Positions 53,882-63,165 are shown, counted from the first letter of the stretch. The stretch: DNA of 64,000 nucleotides from JADGHX01 sp963837755 (GCA_963837755.1 CAWIOP010000002.1:558001-622000), one strand, 5' to 3'. Program-made: numbers and translations. The notes: generated from the letters alone by a model not told the origin.

Positions 53882-55201
53882 TCATGCGGCATCGAGCTGC
53901 AGGCCGACGCGGCGGGCCGTGTCGACGAAACCCGGGAACGAGGTGGCGACGTTCGCCACGTCCCGGATCTCCAGCGGGCCGGACGCCATGGCGCTGGCGA
54001 CGGCGAAGGCCATGGCAATGCGGTGGTCGCCGTGACTGTCGACCGAGCCGCCCGAAAAGCCCTTGCCACCGCGGATCCAGATGCCATCGGCCAGCAGCTC
54101 GTGCTCCACGCCCAGGTGCGCGAGCCCTTCGGCCATGACGGCGAGGCGATCGCTCTCCTTCACGCGCAGCTCATGGGCGCCACGCACGAGCGTTTCGCCT
54201 TCGGCGCAGGCGGCGGCGATGAAGAACACCGGGAACTCATCGATTGACAGCGGGACGAGCGCTTCCGGCACGGTGATGCCGCGAAGCCTGCTCGCGCGCA
54301 CCTCGATGTCCGCGATGGGCTCGCCCGCCGTCTGCCCTGCCCCATCTACCGCGCTCTTCGAGCGCACGCGGATGTCTGCGCCCATCATGATGAGCATGTC
54401 GAGAAGGCCGGTGCGCGTGGGGTTGATGCCCACGCCACGAATAGTGAGGCCCTTCTGGGCGGCGAGGGCACCGAGCACCAGGAAGAAGGCCGCCGACGAG
54501 AAGTCTCCGGGCACATCGATGCTGGCGCCGCGAAGCGTTTGCCCGCCTTCGATGGCCACGCCGCGCTCCGTGCGCAGCACTTCAACGCCGAAGGCCGTGA
54601 GCATTCGCTCTGTGTGATCTCTCGTGGGAGCAGGCTCGGTGACGCGCGTGCGCCCGTCCGCGCGCAGCGCGGCCAGCAGAATGGCAGATTTCACCTGCGC
54701 GCTCGCCACCGGCAGGTGGTAGTCGATGGCCTTCAGCGCCTGCCCGCCGTGAATGACGACCGGCGGCAAGCCGCCCTGGGTGTCGATGGCTGCGTTCATC
54801 AAGCGCAGCGGAACGGCAACACGCTCCATGGGCCGCTTCATCAGCGAGGAGTCGCCAACGAGCGTGGAGTCGAAGCTCTGCGAGGCCAGCAGGCCCATGA
54901 AGAGCCGCATGGCCGTGCCGGCGTTGCCCATGTCGAGCGGCGCCGTCGGCGCCTTGAACCCCTCGGGCCCCACACCGTGAATGGTGACGCGGTTGCCGCC
55001 GAAGCGGCCGATGCTGACGCCGAGGGTGCGCAGCGCCGCGAGCGTGGCGAGGCAGTCTTCGCTTTCGAGGAAGCCGCGCACCTCGGTGGTGCCTTCGGCG
55101 ATGCCGCCGAGCATGAGCGAACGATGGGAGACGGACTTGTCACCCGGCACGGTAATCTCACCGCCGATGACGCTTCCGGGTTGGCAAAAATAACGCTGCA
55201 T
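53882..55201 (-). CDS. aroA: 3-phosphoshikimate 1-carboxyvinyltransferase (EPSP synthase)
   Basis: Sixth step of the shikimate pathway, 439 residues. Substrate-binding motifs are PGDKSVSHRSLMLGGIAEGT, DMGNAGTAMRLFMGLL, SAQVKSAILLAAL, PAPTRDHTERML, IDEFPVFFIAAACAEG, ELRVKESDRLAVMAEGL and DHRIAMAFAVA. The layout is closer to the class II (CP4-type) enzymes than to E. coli AroA, but the glycine loop is GNAGT, as in glyphosate-sensitive enzymes, not GNAAT. ATG 55201. pheA is 58 bp upstream. Confidence 0.96.
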   Translation of the reverse strand: MQRYFCQPGSVIGGEITVPGDKSVSHRSLMLGGIAEGTTEVRGFLESEDCLATLAALRTLGVSIGRFGGNRVTIHGVGPEGFKAPTAPLDMGNAGTAMRLFMGLLASQSFDSTLVGDSSLMKRPMERVAVPLRLMNAAIDTQGGLPPVVIHGGQALKAIDYHLPVASAQVKSAILLAALRADGRTRVTEPAPTRDHTERMLTAFGVEVLRTERGVAIEGGQTLRGASIDVPGDFSSAAFFLVLGALAAQKGLTIRGVGINPTRTGLLDMLIMMGADIRVRSKSAVDGAGQTAGEPIADIEVRASRLRGITVPEALVPLSIDEFPVFFIAAACAEGETLVRGAHELRVKESDRLAVMAEGLAHLGVEHELLADGIWIRGGKGFSGGSVDSHGDHRIAMAFAVASAMASGPLEIRDVANVATSFPGFVDTARRVGLQLDAA

Positions 55202-55258
55202 GGTCAGGTGCCTGGTCGAGGCGCGCCGCGCGGCGCGCATTCAATCGCGCGAGCGCTT

Positions 55259-56470
55259 TTATAGCACCGCGCGGGGATACGAGCCGAGCACGCGGAAGAG
55301 AGAGGCGCGCTTCTTGAGCGCGGCCAGCGCCTTGCCCACCTGCTCGTCGTCCGCGTGGCCTTCGATGTCGATGAAGAACACGTAATCCCACTTGCGCTTG
55401 TGCGACGGGCGGGACTCGATTCGGGTCATGTTGACCTTGTGACGGGACAACGGCTCCAGCAGGCGAAACAGCGCGCCGGACGTGTCGGTGTGCGTCACGG
55501 AGATGAGCAGTGTGGTGCGATCGTCCCCGCTCGACTGGAAGAGCTTGCGGCCGAGCACGAAGAAGCGCGTGGTGTTGTCCGGGCGGTCTTCGATTTGCGC
55601 GGCCAGCACCTTGAGCTTGTAAACTTCCGCGGCGGTGTCGCCGGCGATGGCGGCGGTGCCCTTCTCGTCCCGCGCGCGGCGGGCGCCTTCGGCGTTGCTG
55701 GAGACCGGCACGCGCTCGACGTCGGGCAGGTTCTCGTCGAGCCAGCCACGGCACTGCGCGAGCGCCTGGCTGTGCGAGCAGATGCGCTCGATGCGATCGA
55801 GCGAGGGCATGTTGCCCATGAGGTAGTGATGGATGCGCAGCTCGACCTCGCCGCAGATCTTCAGCGGCGAGTTGAGAAACCGATCGAGCGTGTTGTTGAC
55901 GGTGCCCTCGGTGGAGTTCTCGATGGGCACGACGCCGAAGTCGGCCGTGCTGGCCTCCACTTCATGGAACACTTCGTCGATGGACGACAGCGGCAGCCCG
56001 CGCACGGAATGCCCGAAGTGCGAGAACACCGCGGCCTGCGTGAACGTGCCTTCCGGCCCGAGGTACGCAACCTTCAACGGCTCCTGCTGCGCAAGACACG
56101 CGGACATGATCTCGCGGAACAGGCGCAGCATTTCCTCGCTGCGCAACGGGCCCTTGTTGCGGGCCTTCGCCATGCGCAGCACCTGCGCTTCGCGCTCGGG
56201 GCGGTAGAAGTCGACGGTGCTGAGGCCATCGCGCGACTTGGAGATGCCGACGAGTTGCGCCAGCTGCGCGCGCTCGTTGATGAGCGCCTGGATCTTCTCG
56301 TCCACCGAGTCGATGCGGCCGCGGATCTGCGCCAGGTCGACCGACGCGCCGGAAGCGTCGACGACTTTGCGGCTCGCGTCGGCCTGGCTGCCGTTCGACG
56401 CTTCGCCGGCACTCGACGGTGCGCCTGCGCCCTTCGAAGCCTTGCCGCGCTTTCTGGTATTTCGGGCCAT
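55259..56470 (-). CDS. pheA: Bifunctional chorismate mutase / prephenate dehydratase PheA
   Basis: Phenylalanine biosynthesis, 403 residues. A low-complexity basic N terminus (ARNTRKRGKASKGAGAPSS) precedes the AroQ mutase domain (LAQIRGRIDSVDEKIQALIN, with PEREAQVLRMA). The dehydratase domain has VAYLGPEGTFTQAAVFSHFG, FGVVPIENSTEGTVNNTLDR and the catalytic Thr region KGTAAIAGDTAAEVY. The C-terminal ACT domain contains the Phe-binding ESRPSHKRKWDYVFFID, so feedback inhibition is likely. No hisC separates it from aroA. Confidence 0.96.
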   Translation of the reverse strand: MARNTRKRGKASKGAGAPSSAGEASNGSQADASRKVVDASGASVDLAQIRGRIDSVDEKIQALINERAQLAQLVGISKSRDGLSTVDFYRPEREAQVLRMAKARNKGPLRSEEMLRLFREIMSACLAQQEPLKVAYLGPEGTFTQAAVFSHFGHSVRGLPLSSIDEVFHEVEASTADFGVVPIENSTEGTVNNTLDRFLNSPLKICGEVELRIHHYLMGNMPSLDRIERICSHSQALAQCRGWLDENLPDVERVPVSSNAEGARRARDEKGTAAIAGDTAAEVYKLKVLAAQIEDRPDNTTRFFVLGRKLFQSSGDDRTTLLISVTHTDTSGALFRLLEPLSRHKVNMTRIESRPSHKRKWDYVFFIDIEGHADDEQVGKALAALKKRASLFRVLGSYPRAVL

Positions 56471-56492
56471 GGATTGCCGGTTACGCAGCCGC

Positions 56493-57662
56493 TCACACGA
56501 CGCGCGCCGTGAGCACTCCCTCGATGCCGCGAATCTTCGTGATGATGTCCGGGCCCAACGTGCCGTCGGTGTCGACGAGCGTGTAGGCGTACTCCCCGCG
56601 CGACTTGTTCAACAGCTCGGCGATGTTGAGGTTGGCCGCGGCCAGGCAGGTGGAGATCTGGCCCACCATGTTCGGCACATTACTGTTGGCGATGGCGAGG
56701 CGCGTGGAGCTCGGCGCACGCGGCAGCACCGCCTCCGGGAAGTTGACACTGTGGCGGATGTTCCCGTTTTCCAGGAAATCCTTCAGCGTGTCGACGACCA
56801 TCACGGCGCAGTTTTCTTCCGCTTCGGCGGTGGACGCGCCCAGGTGCGGCAGCGTAACCACCTTCGCATGCGACTTGAGGTCGTTCTTCGGGAAGTCACA
56901 CACGTAGGCGTGCAGGCGGCCGTCGTCGAGCGCGGCGATGACGGCCTTGTCGTCGACGATGGCGGCGCGCGAGAAATTGAGGATGACGCCGCCTTTCTTC
57001 ATGAGCTTCAGGCGCCCCGCGTTCACGAGCCCGCGCGTGTCGTTCGTGAGCGGCACGTGCACGGTGATGGCGTCTGACCGCGCGAACAGGTCGTCGAGCG
57101 ACAGCGCCTGCTCCACGTTCGAAGACAGCTGCCACGCGCGCTGCACGGTGATCTGCGGGTCGTACCCCAGCACGTTCATGCCGAGCGCATGCGCGGAGTT
57201 CGCCACTTCCACGCCGATGGCGCCGAGACCGATCACGCCGAGCGTGCGGCCGGGCAGCTCGAAGCCGACGAACTTCTTCTTGCCGGCCTCCACCGCCTCG
57301 TCGAGGGTCTCGTCGTCGCCTTCGAGCGAGCGAACGAAATCCCACGCCTGCACGATGTTGCGCGCCGCCAGGAAGAGGCTCGCGAGCACCAGCTCTTTCA
57401 CCGCGTTCGCGTTCGCACCCGGCGCGTTGAACACCGGCACGCCGCGCTTGCTCATGCTCGCAACCGGAATGTTGTTGGTGCCCGCGCCGGCGCGGCCGAT
57501 GGCCAGCACGGACGCCGGCACATCGAACTCATGCATGTCGGCCGAGCGCACCAGTATGCCGTCGGGGTTCGTCACGTCCGAGCCGACGTCGTAGCGCTCA
57601 CGCGGCAGGCGGGCCAGCCCGCGGGCGCTGATGTTGTTCAGGGTCAGGATCTTGTAGGGCAT
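56493..57662 (-). CDS. serA: D-3-phosphoglycerate dehydrogenase SerA
   Basis: First step of serine synthesis, 389 residues. The NAD-binding motif is GRTLGVIGLGAIGVEVA. The substrate and active-site residues are in GRAGAGTNNIPVASMSKRGV, NFSRAAIVDDKAVIAAL (Arg), and LPHLGASTAEAEENCAVM (His). A C-terminal ACT domain (NVPNMVGQISTCLAAANLNI) suggests serine feedback. The length is intermediate between the E. coli form and the long form. It lies 21 bp after serC and 22 bp before pheA. Confidence 0.96.
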   Translation of the reverse strand: MPYKILTLNNISARGLARLPRERYDVGSDVTNPDGILVRSADMHEFDVPASVLAIGRAGAGTNNIPVASMSKRGVPVFNAPGANANAVKELVLASLFLAARNIVQAWDFVRSLEGDDETLDEAVEAGKKKFVGFELPGRTLGVIGLGAIGVEVANSAHALGMNVLGYDPQITVQRAWQLSSNVEQALSLDDLFARSDAITVHVPLTNDTRGLVNAGRLKLMKKGGVILNFSRAAIVDDKAVIAALDDGRLHAYVCDFPKNDLKSHAKVVTLPHLGASTAEAEENCAVMVVDTLKDFLENGNIRHSVNFPEAVLPRAPSSTRLAIANSNVPNMVGQISTCLAAANLNIAELLNKSRGEYAYTLVDTDGTLGPDIITKIRGIEGVLTARVV

Positions 57663-57683
57663 AGGGGGCTTTCCACCGCCGGG

Positions 57684-58763
57684 TCATCCGTGACGGCGCT
57701 CGAACTCCTGCATGAATGCGATGAGGGCATCGACGCCTTCCGGGGGCATCGCGTTGTAGAGGCTCGCGCGCATTCCACCGACGGAGCGGTGGCCTTCGAG
57801 GTTCGTGAGCCCCGCCGCCTTCGCCTCGGCGCAGAACTGCTTGTCCAGATCGGGCTTCGCGAGCGTGAACGGCACGTTCATCCACGAGCGGCAGGCCTTG
57901 GCCACCGGGTTCGAATAGAACGGCGAGCCGTCGATGGCGGCATAGAGCTTGTGCGCCTTGGCGCGATTGCGCTCGGCGATCCACTTCAGGCCACCGTTTG
58001 CCTTGAGCCACTTGAAGACCAGGCCCGAGAGGTACCAGCCGAACGTGGGCGGCGTGTTCGACATGGAGCCGTTCGCCGCCATCTCCTTGTAGTCGAGGAT
58101 GGAGGGCGTGATGGAGCGAGCCTTGCCGAGCAGGTCTTCGCGCACGATGACCACGGCGAGACCCGATGGGCCGATGTTCTTCTGCGCGCTGGCGTAGATG
58201 ACGCCGAACTTCGACACGTCGAGCGGGCGCGACAGGATGTTCGACGACATGTCCGCAACGAGCGGCACGCCGCTCGTCTGCGGGATGTACGGAAACTCCA
58301 CGCCACCGATGGTTTCGTTGGGCGTGTAGTGCACATACGCTGCGCCGGGCGTGAGCTTCAGGGCGCCCTGCTCCGGCACGGTGGAATAGTTCGACGCCGC
58401 TGCATCGGCGGCAACGTTCACCTTCGCGTAGCGTTTGGCTTCACCCAGCGCTTTCTTCGACCACGCGCCGGTGTTGATGTAATCAACCGTGGACTCGGGC
58501 GTGGAGAGGTTCATGGGCACGGCTGAGAACTGGCCGGTGCCACCGCCCTGCAGGAAGAGCACCTTGTAGCTCGCCGGCACGGCGAGCAGCTCGCGCAGCA
58601 CGCTTTCGGATTCTTCGGCGCAGGCGATGAACGCCTTGCCGCGATGGCTGACTTCCATGACGGACATGCCCGAGCCCTGCCAGTCGAGCAGTTCCTCACG
58701 AGCCTGGGACAGGACTTCAAGGGGCAGCGTGGCCGGCCCCGCGGCGAAATTGAATACGCGCAC
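57684..58763 (-). CDS. serC: Phosphoserine aminotransferase SerC
   Basis: PLP enzyme converting 3-phosphohydroxypyruvate to phosphoserine, also used in pyridoxal phosphate synthesis; 359 residues. It starts MRVFNFAAGPATLPLEVLSQ. GMSVMEVSHRGKAF and QGGGTGQFSAVPMNL are substrate and PLP segments. VIYASAQKNIGPSGLAVVIV carries the Schiff-base lysine. The end has HRSVGGMRASLYNAMPPEGV. Single-copy position next to serA and gyrA. Confidence 0.97.
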   Translation of the reverse strand: MRVFNFAAGPATLPLEVLSQAREELLDWQGSGMSVMEVSHRGKAFIACAEESESVLRELLAVPASYKVLFLQGGGTGQFSAVPMNLSTPESTVDYINTGAWSKKALGEAKRYAKVNVAADAAASNYSTVPEQGALKLTPGAAYVHYTPNETIGGVEFPYIPQTSGVPLVADMSSNILSRPLDVSKFGVIYASAQKNIGPSGLAVVIVREDLLGKARSITPSILDYKEMAANGSMSNTPPTFGWYLSGLVFKWLKANGGLKWIAERNRAKAHKLYAAIDGSPFYSNPVAKACRSWMNVPFTLAKPDLDKQFCAEAKAAGLTNLEGHRSVGGMRASLYNAMPPEGVDALIAFMQEFERRHG

Positions 58764-58885
58764 GAGATCCTTTTACGGGTAGGTGGTCAGGGGACGCGCG
58801 ATCTTAGCAACTCGAGCGCCGTTTCGGGGCGCTTATTTCGCAGCGCGCGAGGTCAGGGATTGGCTGTTTTCCCCCGCGACTTGAG

Positions 58886-58916
58886 GCGATGGGCCAGGAG
58901 AACCCCGGCCCATCGC
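58886..58916 (-). terminator. Perfect hairpin after gyrA
   Basis: GCGATGGGCC and GGCCCATCGC form a 10-bp stem with an 11-base loop, 13 bp after the gyrA stop on the minus strand. No T run follows, so termination may be partial, or the hairpin may protect the gyrA 3' end. Confidence 0.55.
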
Positions 58917-58928
58917 TCATCGAAGCTC

Positions 58929-61565
58929 TTACGACTGCGCAGGTTCCGGCGGCGTGTCGCCCGACGTCTGGGCCGCCGTTTCGCCTGGGACGGGTTCGGA
59001 TACGCCACCTCCGGGAGCCTCGCCTGCCGCCGCGCCTTCGAGCGTTTCGTCGATGCGCTCGATGCCGACGAGGCGCTCGCCCTCGCCGAGGCGAATGAGC
59101 CGCACGCCCTGCGTGTTGCGACCGACGACGGAGATCTCATCCACCGGCGTGCGCACGAGCGTGCCGGTGGAGCTGATCAGCATGATTTCCTGGCCGGCCG
59201 TCACCTGGAGCGCGGCGACCGTGGCGCCATTGCGCTCGGACGTCTGCAGGGCAATGACGCCCTGGCCACCGCGGCCGTGCGCCGGGAAGTCATCGAGCGG
59301 GGTGAGCTTTCCGTAACCGGTCTCCGACGCGGTGAGGATGTTGCCTTCGCCGATGACGATGAGCGCGATCAGCTCCTGCCCTTCCCCGAGCTTGATGCCG
59401 CGGACGCCCGCGGCTTCGCGGCCCATGGGGCGCACTTCGCTCTCGTTGAACCGAATGGACTTGCCACCGCTCGACACCAGCAGGATTTCCTTCGTGCCAT
59501 CGGTGAGGCCGACACCGACGAGGCGATCGTTCTGCGCCAGATCGAGCGCGATGATGCCGGTGGTGCGCGGGCGAGAGAACGCCGTGAGCGGGGTCTTCTT
59601 CACCGTGCCCTGGCTCGTTGCCATGAACACGAAGTGCTGCTCGTCGTACTGCTTCACGGGCAGCAGGGCGTTGATCTTCTCGCCCTCTTCCAGCGGCAGC
59701 AGGTTGACCATGGGTTTGCCGCGCGCGCCGCGGCCTGCCTGCGGCAGCTCGTAAACCTTCAGCCAGTAGACTTTGCCTCGGTTGGAGAAGCAGAGAACGG
59801 TGTCATGAGTGTGTGCCACGAATAGTTTCTCCACGAAATCTTCGTCCTTGACTGCCGTGGCGGCCTTGCCTCTGCCGCCGCGACGCTGGGTCTGATATTC
59901 CGTAACCGGCTGCGACTTGGCATAGCCCGCGTGCGAAAGCGTGACTACGACGTCCTGCGGCTCGATCAGGTCCTCGGTGCTCAGGTTGAGGTGGTCGCGA
60001 TTGATCTCGGTACGGCGCGCGTCGCCATACTGCTCTCTCACGACCAGCAACTCGTCGCGGATCACCTGCGCGAGGCGCTCGGGGCGGGCGACGATATCGC
60101 CCAGGTCCGCGATGCGCACCAGCAGCTCTTTGAACTCCTCAATGATCTTGTTCTGCTCCAGCCCCGTGAGGCGGTGCAGTCGCATGTCCAGGATGGCCTG
60201 GGCCTGCGCTTCGGACAGGCGGTAGTTCGCGCCATTCATGCCGAACTCGGCAGCCAGCCCCGTGGGCCGCGTCGAGATGGCGCCGGCGCGCTCCAGCAGC
60301 TGCGGCACGATGCCGGCCGGCCAGGTGCGGGCCAGCAACGCCTCGCGCGCTTCGGCCGGCGACTGCGCGGCACGGATGAGCGCGATGATTTCATCGATGT
60401 TGGCCAGCGCAACCGCGAGGCCTTCCAGGATGTGGGCCCGCTCACGCGCCTTCGCCAGATCGAAGATGGTGCGGCGGGTGATGATCTCGCGGCGATGGCG
60501 CAGGAACGCATCGAGCATCTCGCGCAGGCCGAGCAGCTTCGGCTGCCCGTCTTGCAGCGCGACCATGTTGATGCCGAACACGGTCTCCATGGGCGTCTGC
60601 GCATAGAGGTTGTTGAGGACGATGTCCGCAACTTCCCCGCGCTTCAACTCAATGACGACGCGCATGCCATCTTTATCGGACTCATCGCGCAGCTCGGAGA
60701 TGCCGTCGATGTTCTTGCCGCGAACGAGGTCTGCGATGCGCTCGAGCAGCCGCGCCTTGTTCACCTGGTAAGGCAGCTCGGTGACGATGATCGCCTGCCG
60801 ATCGCCCTTGCCGATGTCTTCTGTATGCGTGCGCGCGCGGATGGAAAGCCGGCCGCGGCCTGTGCGATAGGCCGTGGCGATTTCCTGTGCGCCGTTGATG
60901 ATGCCGGCGGTGGGGAAATCGGGCCCCGGGACGTGTTGCATCAGCCCCGCGAGGGTGATGTTCGGGTCGTCGAGAACGGCGAGGCACGCATTCACGACCT
61001 CCGTGAGGTTGTGCGGCGGAATGTTGGTGGCCATGCCCACCGCGATGCCCGTCTGCCCGTTGATGAGCAGGTTCGGCACGCGCGTGGGCAGAACGGCGGG
61101 CTCGTGCTCCGACTCGTCGTAATTCGCGACGAAATCGACGGTCTGCTTCTCGATGTCCGCGAGCAGCTCGTGCGCGAGGCGCGACATGCGCACTTCGGTG
61201 TAGCGCATGGCCGCAGGCATGTCGCCATCGACGGAGCCGAAGTTGCCCTGGCCGTCGATGAGCATGTAGCGCAACGAAAAAGGCTGCGCCATGCGCACCA
61301 TGGTGTCGTACACCGCGGTGTCGCCATGCGGATGGTACTTGCCAATAACGTCACCGACGATGCGAGCCGACTTCTTGTACGGCTTGTTCCAGTCGTTCGA
61401 GAGCTCCCGCATGGCGTAGAGCACGCGACGATGCACGGGCTTCAGCCCGTCGCGCACGTCGGGCAGCGCGCGCCCGACGATCACGCTCATTGCATAGTCA
61501 AGGTAGGACTGCCGCATCTCGTCTTCGAGATTGACCGGCACGATTTCGCGAGCGATTTCCGACAT
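58929..61565 (-). CDS. gyrA: DNA gyrase subunit A
   Basis: 878-residue cleavage subunit of DNA gyrase. The quinolone region is YHPHGDTAVYDTMVRMAQPF, with Thr at the E. coli Ser83 position (as in Pseudomonas) and Asp kept at 87. The catalytic Tyr lies in AMRYTEVRMSRLA. The C-terminal domain has the GyrA-box QRRGGRGK, which confers DNA wrapping. The tail is acidic and Pro/Gly-rich. It is the likely target of the CcdB toxin encoded at 33.4 kb. ATG 61565. Confidence 0.98.
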   Translation of the reverse strand: MSEIAREIVPVNLEDEMRQSYLDYAMSVIVGRALPDVRDGLKPVHRRVLYAMRELSNDWNKPYKKSARIVGDVIGKYHPHGDTAVYDTMVRMAQPFSLRYMLIDGQGNFGSVDGDMPAAMRYTEVRMSRLAHELLADIEKQTVDFVANYDESEHEPAVLPTRVPNLLINGQTGIAVGMATNIPPHNLTEVVNACLAVLDDPNITLAGLMQHVPGPDFPTAGIINGAQEIATAYRTGRGRLSIRARTHTEDIGKGDRQAIIVTELPYQVNKARLLERIADLVRGKNIDGISELRDESDKDGMRVVIELKRGEVADIVLNNLYAQTPMETVFGINMVALQDGQPKLLGLREMLDAFLRHRREIITRRTIFDLAKARERAHILEGLAVALANIDEIIALIRAAQSPAEAREALLARTWPAGIVPQLLERAGAISTRPTGLAAEFGMNGANYRLSEAQAQAILDMRLHRLTGLEQNKIIEEFKELLVRIADLGDIVARPERLAQVIRDELLVVREQYGDARRTEINRDHLNLSTEDLIEPQDVVVTLSHAGYAKSQPVTEYQTQRRGGRGKAATAVKDEDFVEKLFVAHTHDTVLCFSNRGKVYWLKVYELPQAGRGARGKPMVNLLPLEEGEKINALLPVKQYDEQHFVFMATSQGTVKKTPLTAFSRPRTTGIIALDLAQNDRLVGVGLTDGTKEILLVSSGGKSIRFNESEVRPMGREAAGVRGIKLGEGQELIALIVIGEGNILTASETGYGKLTPLDDFPAHGRGGQGVIALQTSERNGATVAALQVTAGQEIMLISSTGTLVRTPVDEISVVGRNTQGVRLIRLGEGERLVGIERIDETLEGAAAGEAPGGGVSEPVPGETAAQTSGDTPPEPAQS

Positions 61566-61629
61566 TCGATCCAGGAGCCGTGGGAAAGGCGAAGTTTAAC
61601 ACATGAGGGTCGCTCATCGCTGCCCTTGG

Positions 61630-61735
61630 TCAATTGGAAAAAGTCGCCGGAAGACCGGCGCTTTTTCGGACAGCAGCTTCGTTTGCGGCCGCAAAGGCGT
61701 GACTTTGCGGCCTGCTCATTCGCGTAGCTACGCCC
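61630..61735 (+). repeat. Structured repeat copy B upstream of the amidohydrolase gene
   Basis: A 106-bp element matching copy A (49514-49640) in inverted orientation. It begins TCAATTGGAAAAAGTCGCC, forms the hairpin CGCCGG-AAGA-CCGGCG followed by CTTTTT, then CGGACAGCAGCTTCGTTT, a second hairpin (TGCGGCCGC...TTTGCGGCC), and ends GCGTAGCTACGCCC. The first hairpin with its T run resembles an intrinsic terminator and lies about 125 bp before the downstream start, so it could attenuate or insulate that gene. Confidence 0.7.
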
Positions 61736-61788
61736 GCGCCCGATATACTTCCGGCCCCTTTTGCCCGCATTTTCGCGCCCCGCCCGCC

Positions 61789-63165
61789 ATGCAAACCGCG
61801 GATCTGCTGATCACGCCCCGGTGGCTGCTGCCCATCGCGCCTGTCAACGTCGCGCTCGAAGGGTATGCCGTCGCGGTGACGGGCGGTCGCATCGTGGCGG
61901 TAGGCCCGGGCGCGCAGATCGAGGCCCGGTTCGAGCCGCGCGAGCGCATTTCGCGCGGCCATCACGCTCTGTTACCGGGCTTCGTCAACGCGCACACACG
62001 CGCATCGATGAGCCTGATGCGCGGCCTGCCAGTGTATTCGCCGGTGCTTCGCTGGCTGCGCGAGACAGTACGGCCCGCCGAGCTGCGCAGCGCAAGCCCC
62101 GACTTCGTGCGTGAAGGCACTCAGCTGGGCATCGCAGAGATGCTGCGCGCGGGCATCACCACGTTCGGCGATTCCTGCCTGTTTCCGGAAGAAGCCGCGC
62201 ACGCCGCGGCCGAAGCCCGGGTTCGCGCGGTCATCGGCCTGCCCGTGTCGGAAACGGCAAGCGACTGGGCGCCGGACTCGGCGGCGCATTTCGACCGCGC
62301 GGCTCACTTGTGGGACGAGTACAAGTCCGATCCATGGGTGTCGCTGTACTTCGCGCCACCGCCCTCCTACGCCATTGGCGATTCCATGCTCGCCCGCCTG
62401 CGCATCGTGGCAGATGAGCTGGACGCGCGCATCGCCATGCCGGTGCACGAAACGGAGCTCGAAGTGCGCGACTGCATCAGTCAGCACGGCGTGCGCCCAT
62501 TGCAGCGGCTCGCCGCGCTCGGGTTGCTGCGGCCGGGGTTTAGCGCAATCCACATGAACCGGCTGTGCGCAGAGGATCTCGCGCTTGCGCAGAGCACGGG
62601 CATTTCCGTTGTCGCCTGCCCGCAGTCGAACCTGCGCCTCGGCAGCGGCAATTGTCCGGTGGCGGACCTGTTGCAGCGAAATGTTACGGTGGGGCTCGGC
62701 ACCGATTCGCCGGTGAGCAGCGGTGCGTTCGACCTGCTCGCGGAAACGAGGTTGGCCCTGTTGTTGTCCGCCGGGGGCGCGTCGGCGCTCGCATCGGGCG
62801 ACGCCGCCGAAGCAATCGCTGCGCAGACTGCCCAGGAGTCCGGCGGCCTTTCGGCAGCCGATGCGCTGGCCATGGCAACCTTGGGCGGCGCTGTGGCGCT
62901 GGGCCTTGGCGCCACGTGCGGCTCCATCGAGCCGGGCAAGGCTGCCGATCTCGTGTGCATCGACCTCGCTTCCCTAGCGTGTCAGTCTTCCGCGTCGCTC
63001 GCCGAAACGGTGCTGTTCGGCGCAACGCGCCGGGACATCAGCGATGTGTGGACCGGCGGCCGCGCCGCCGTGAGCGATTCGCGCCTGCTGGCCTTCGATG
63101 AGCAGGAGCTGCTACGGCTCGCCCGGCAGTGGCTGGACCGAATTCAATCAGGAGCCGATGCATGA
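61789..63165 (+). CDS. TRZ/ATZ-family amidohydrolase (MTA/SAH deaminase-like) with degraded metal site
   Basis: A 458-residue protein of the family that deaminates 5-methylthioadenosine or S-adenosylhomocysteine. It shows GHHALLPGFVNAHTRASMSL, AEMLRAGITTFGDSC, PVHETELEVRDC, FSAIHMNRLCAEDL, VACPQSNLRLGSGNCPVADL and VGLGTDSPVSSG. Compared with the family, His69 is kept but the second His of HxH is Arg71, and the APHxPY His is Pro191; His220, Glu223, His255 and Asp306 are kept. Loss of a metal ligand makes normal catalysis doubtful. ATG 61789; coupled by ATGA to ubiG, the usual neighbour of the true deaminase. Confidence 0.85.
   Translation: MQTADLLITPRWLLPIAPVNVALEGYAVAVTGGRIVAVGPGAQIEARFEPRERISRGHHALLPGFVNAHTRASMSLMRGLPVYSPVLRWLRETVRPAELRSASPDFVREGTQLGIAEMLRAGITTFGDSCLFPEEAAHAAAEARVRAVIGLPVSETASDWAPDSAAHFDRAAHLWDEYKSDPWVSLYFAPPPSYAIGDSMLARLRIVADELDARIAMPVHETELEVRDCISQHGVRPLQRLAALGLLRPGFSAIHMNRLCAEDLALAQSTGISVVACPQSNLRLGSGNCPVADLLQRNVTVGLGTDSPVSSGAFDLLAETRLALLLSAGGASALASGDAAEAIAAQTAQESGGLSAADALAMATLGGAVALGLGATCGSIEPGKAADLVCIDLASLACQSSASLAETVLFGATRRDISDVWTGGRAAVSDSRLLAFDEQELLRLARQWLDRIQSGADA

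Noticed and set aside
59931..61727. 598-codon open frame antisense to gyrA
   Set aside because: Same shadow effect opposite a highly conserved gene; no recognisable protein features.
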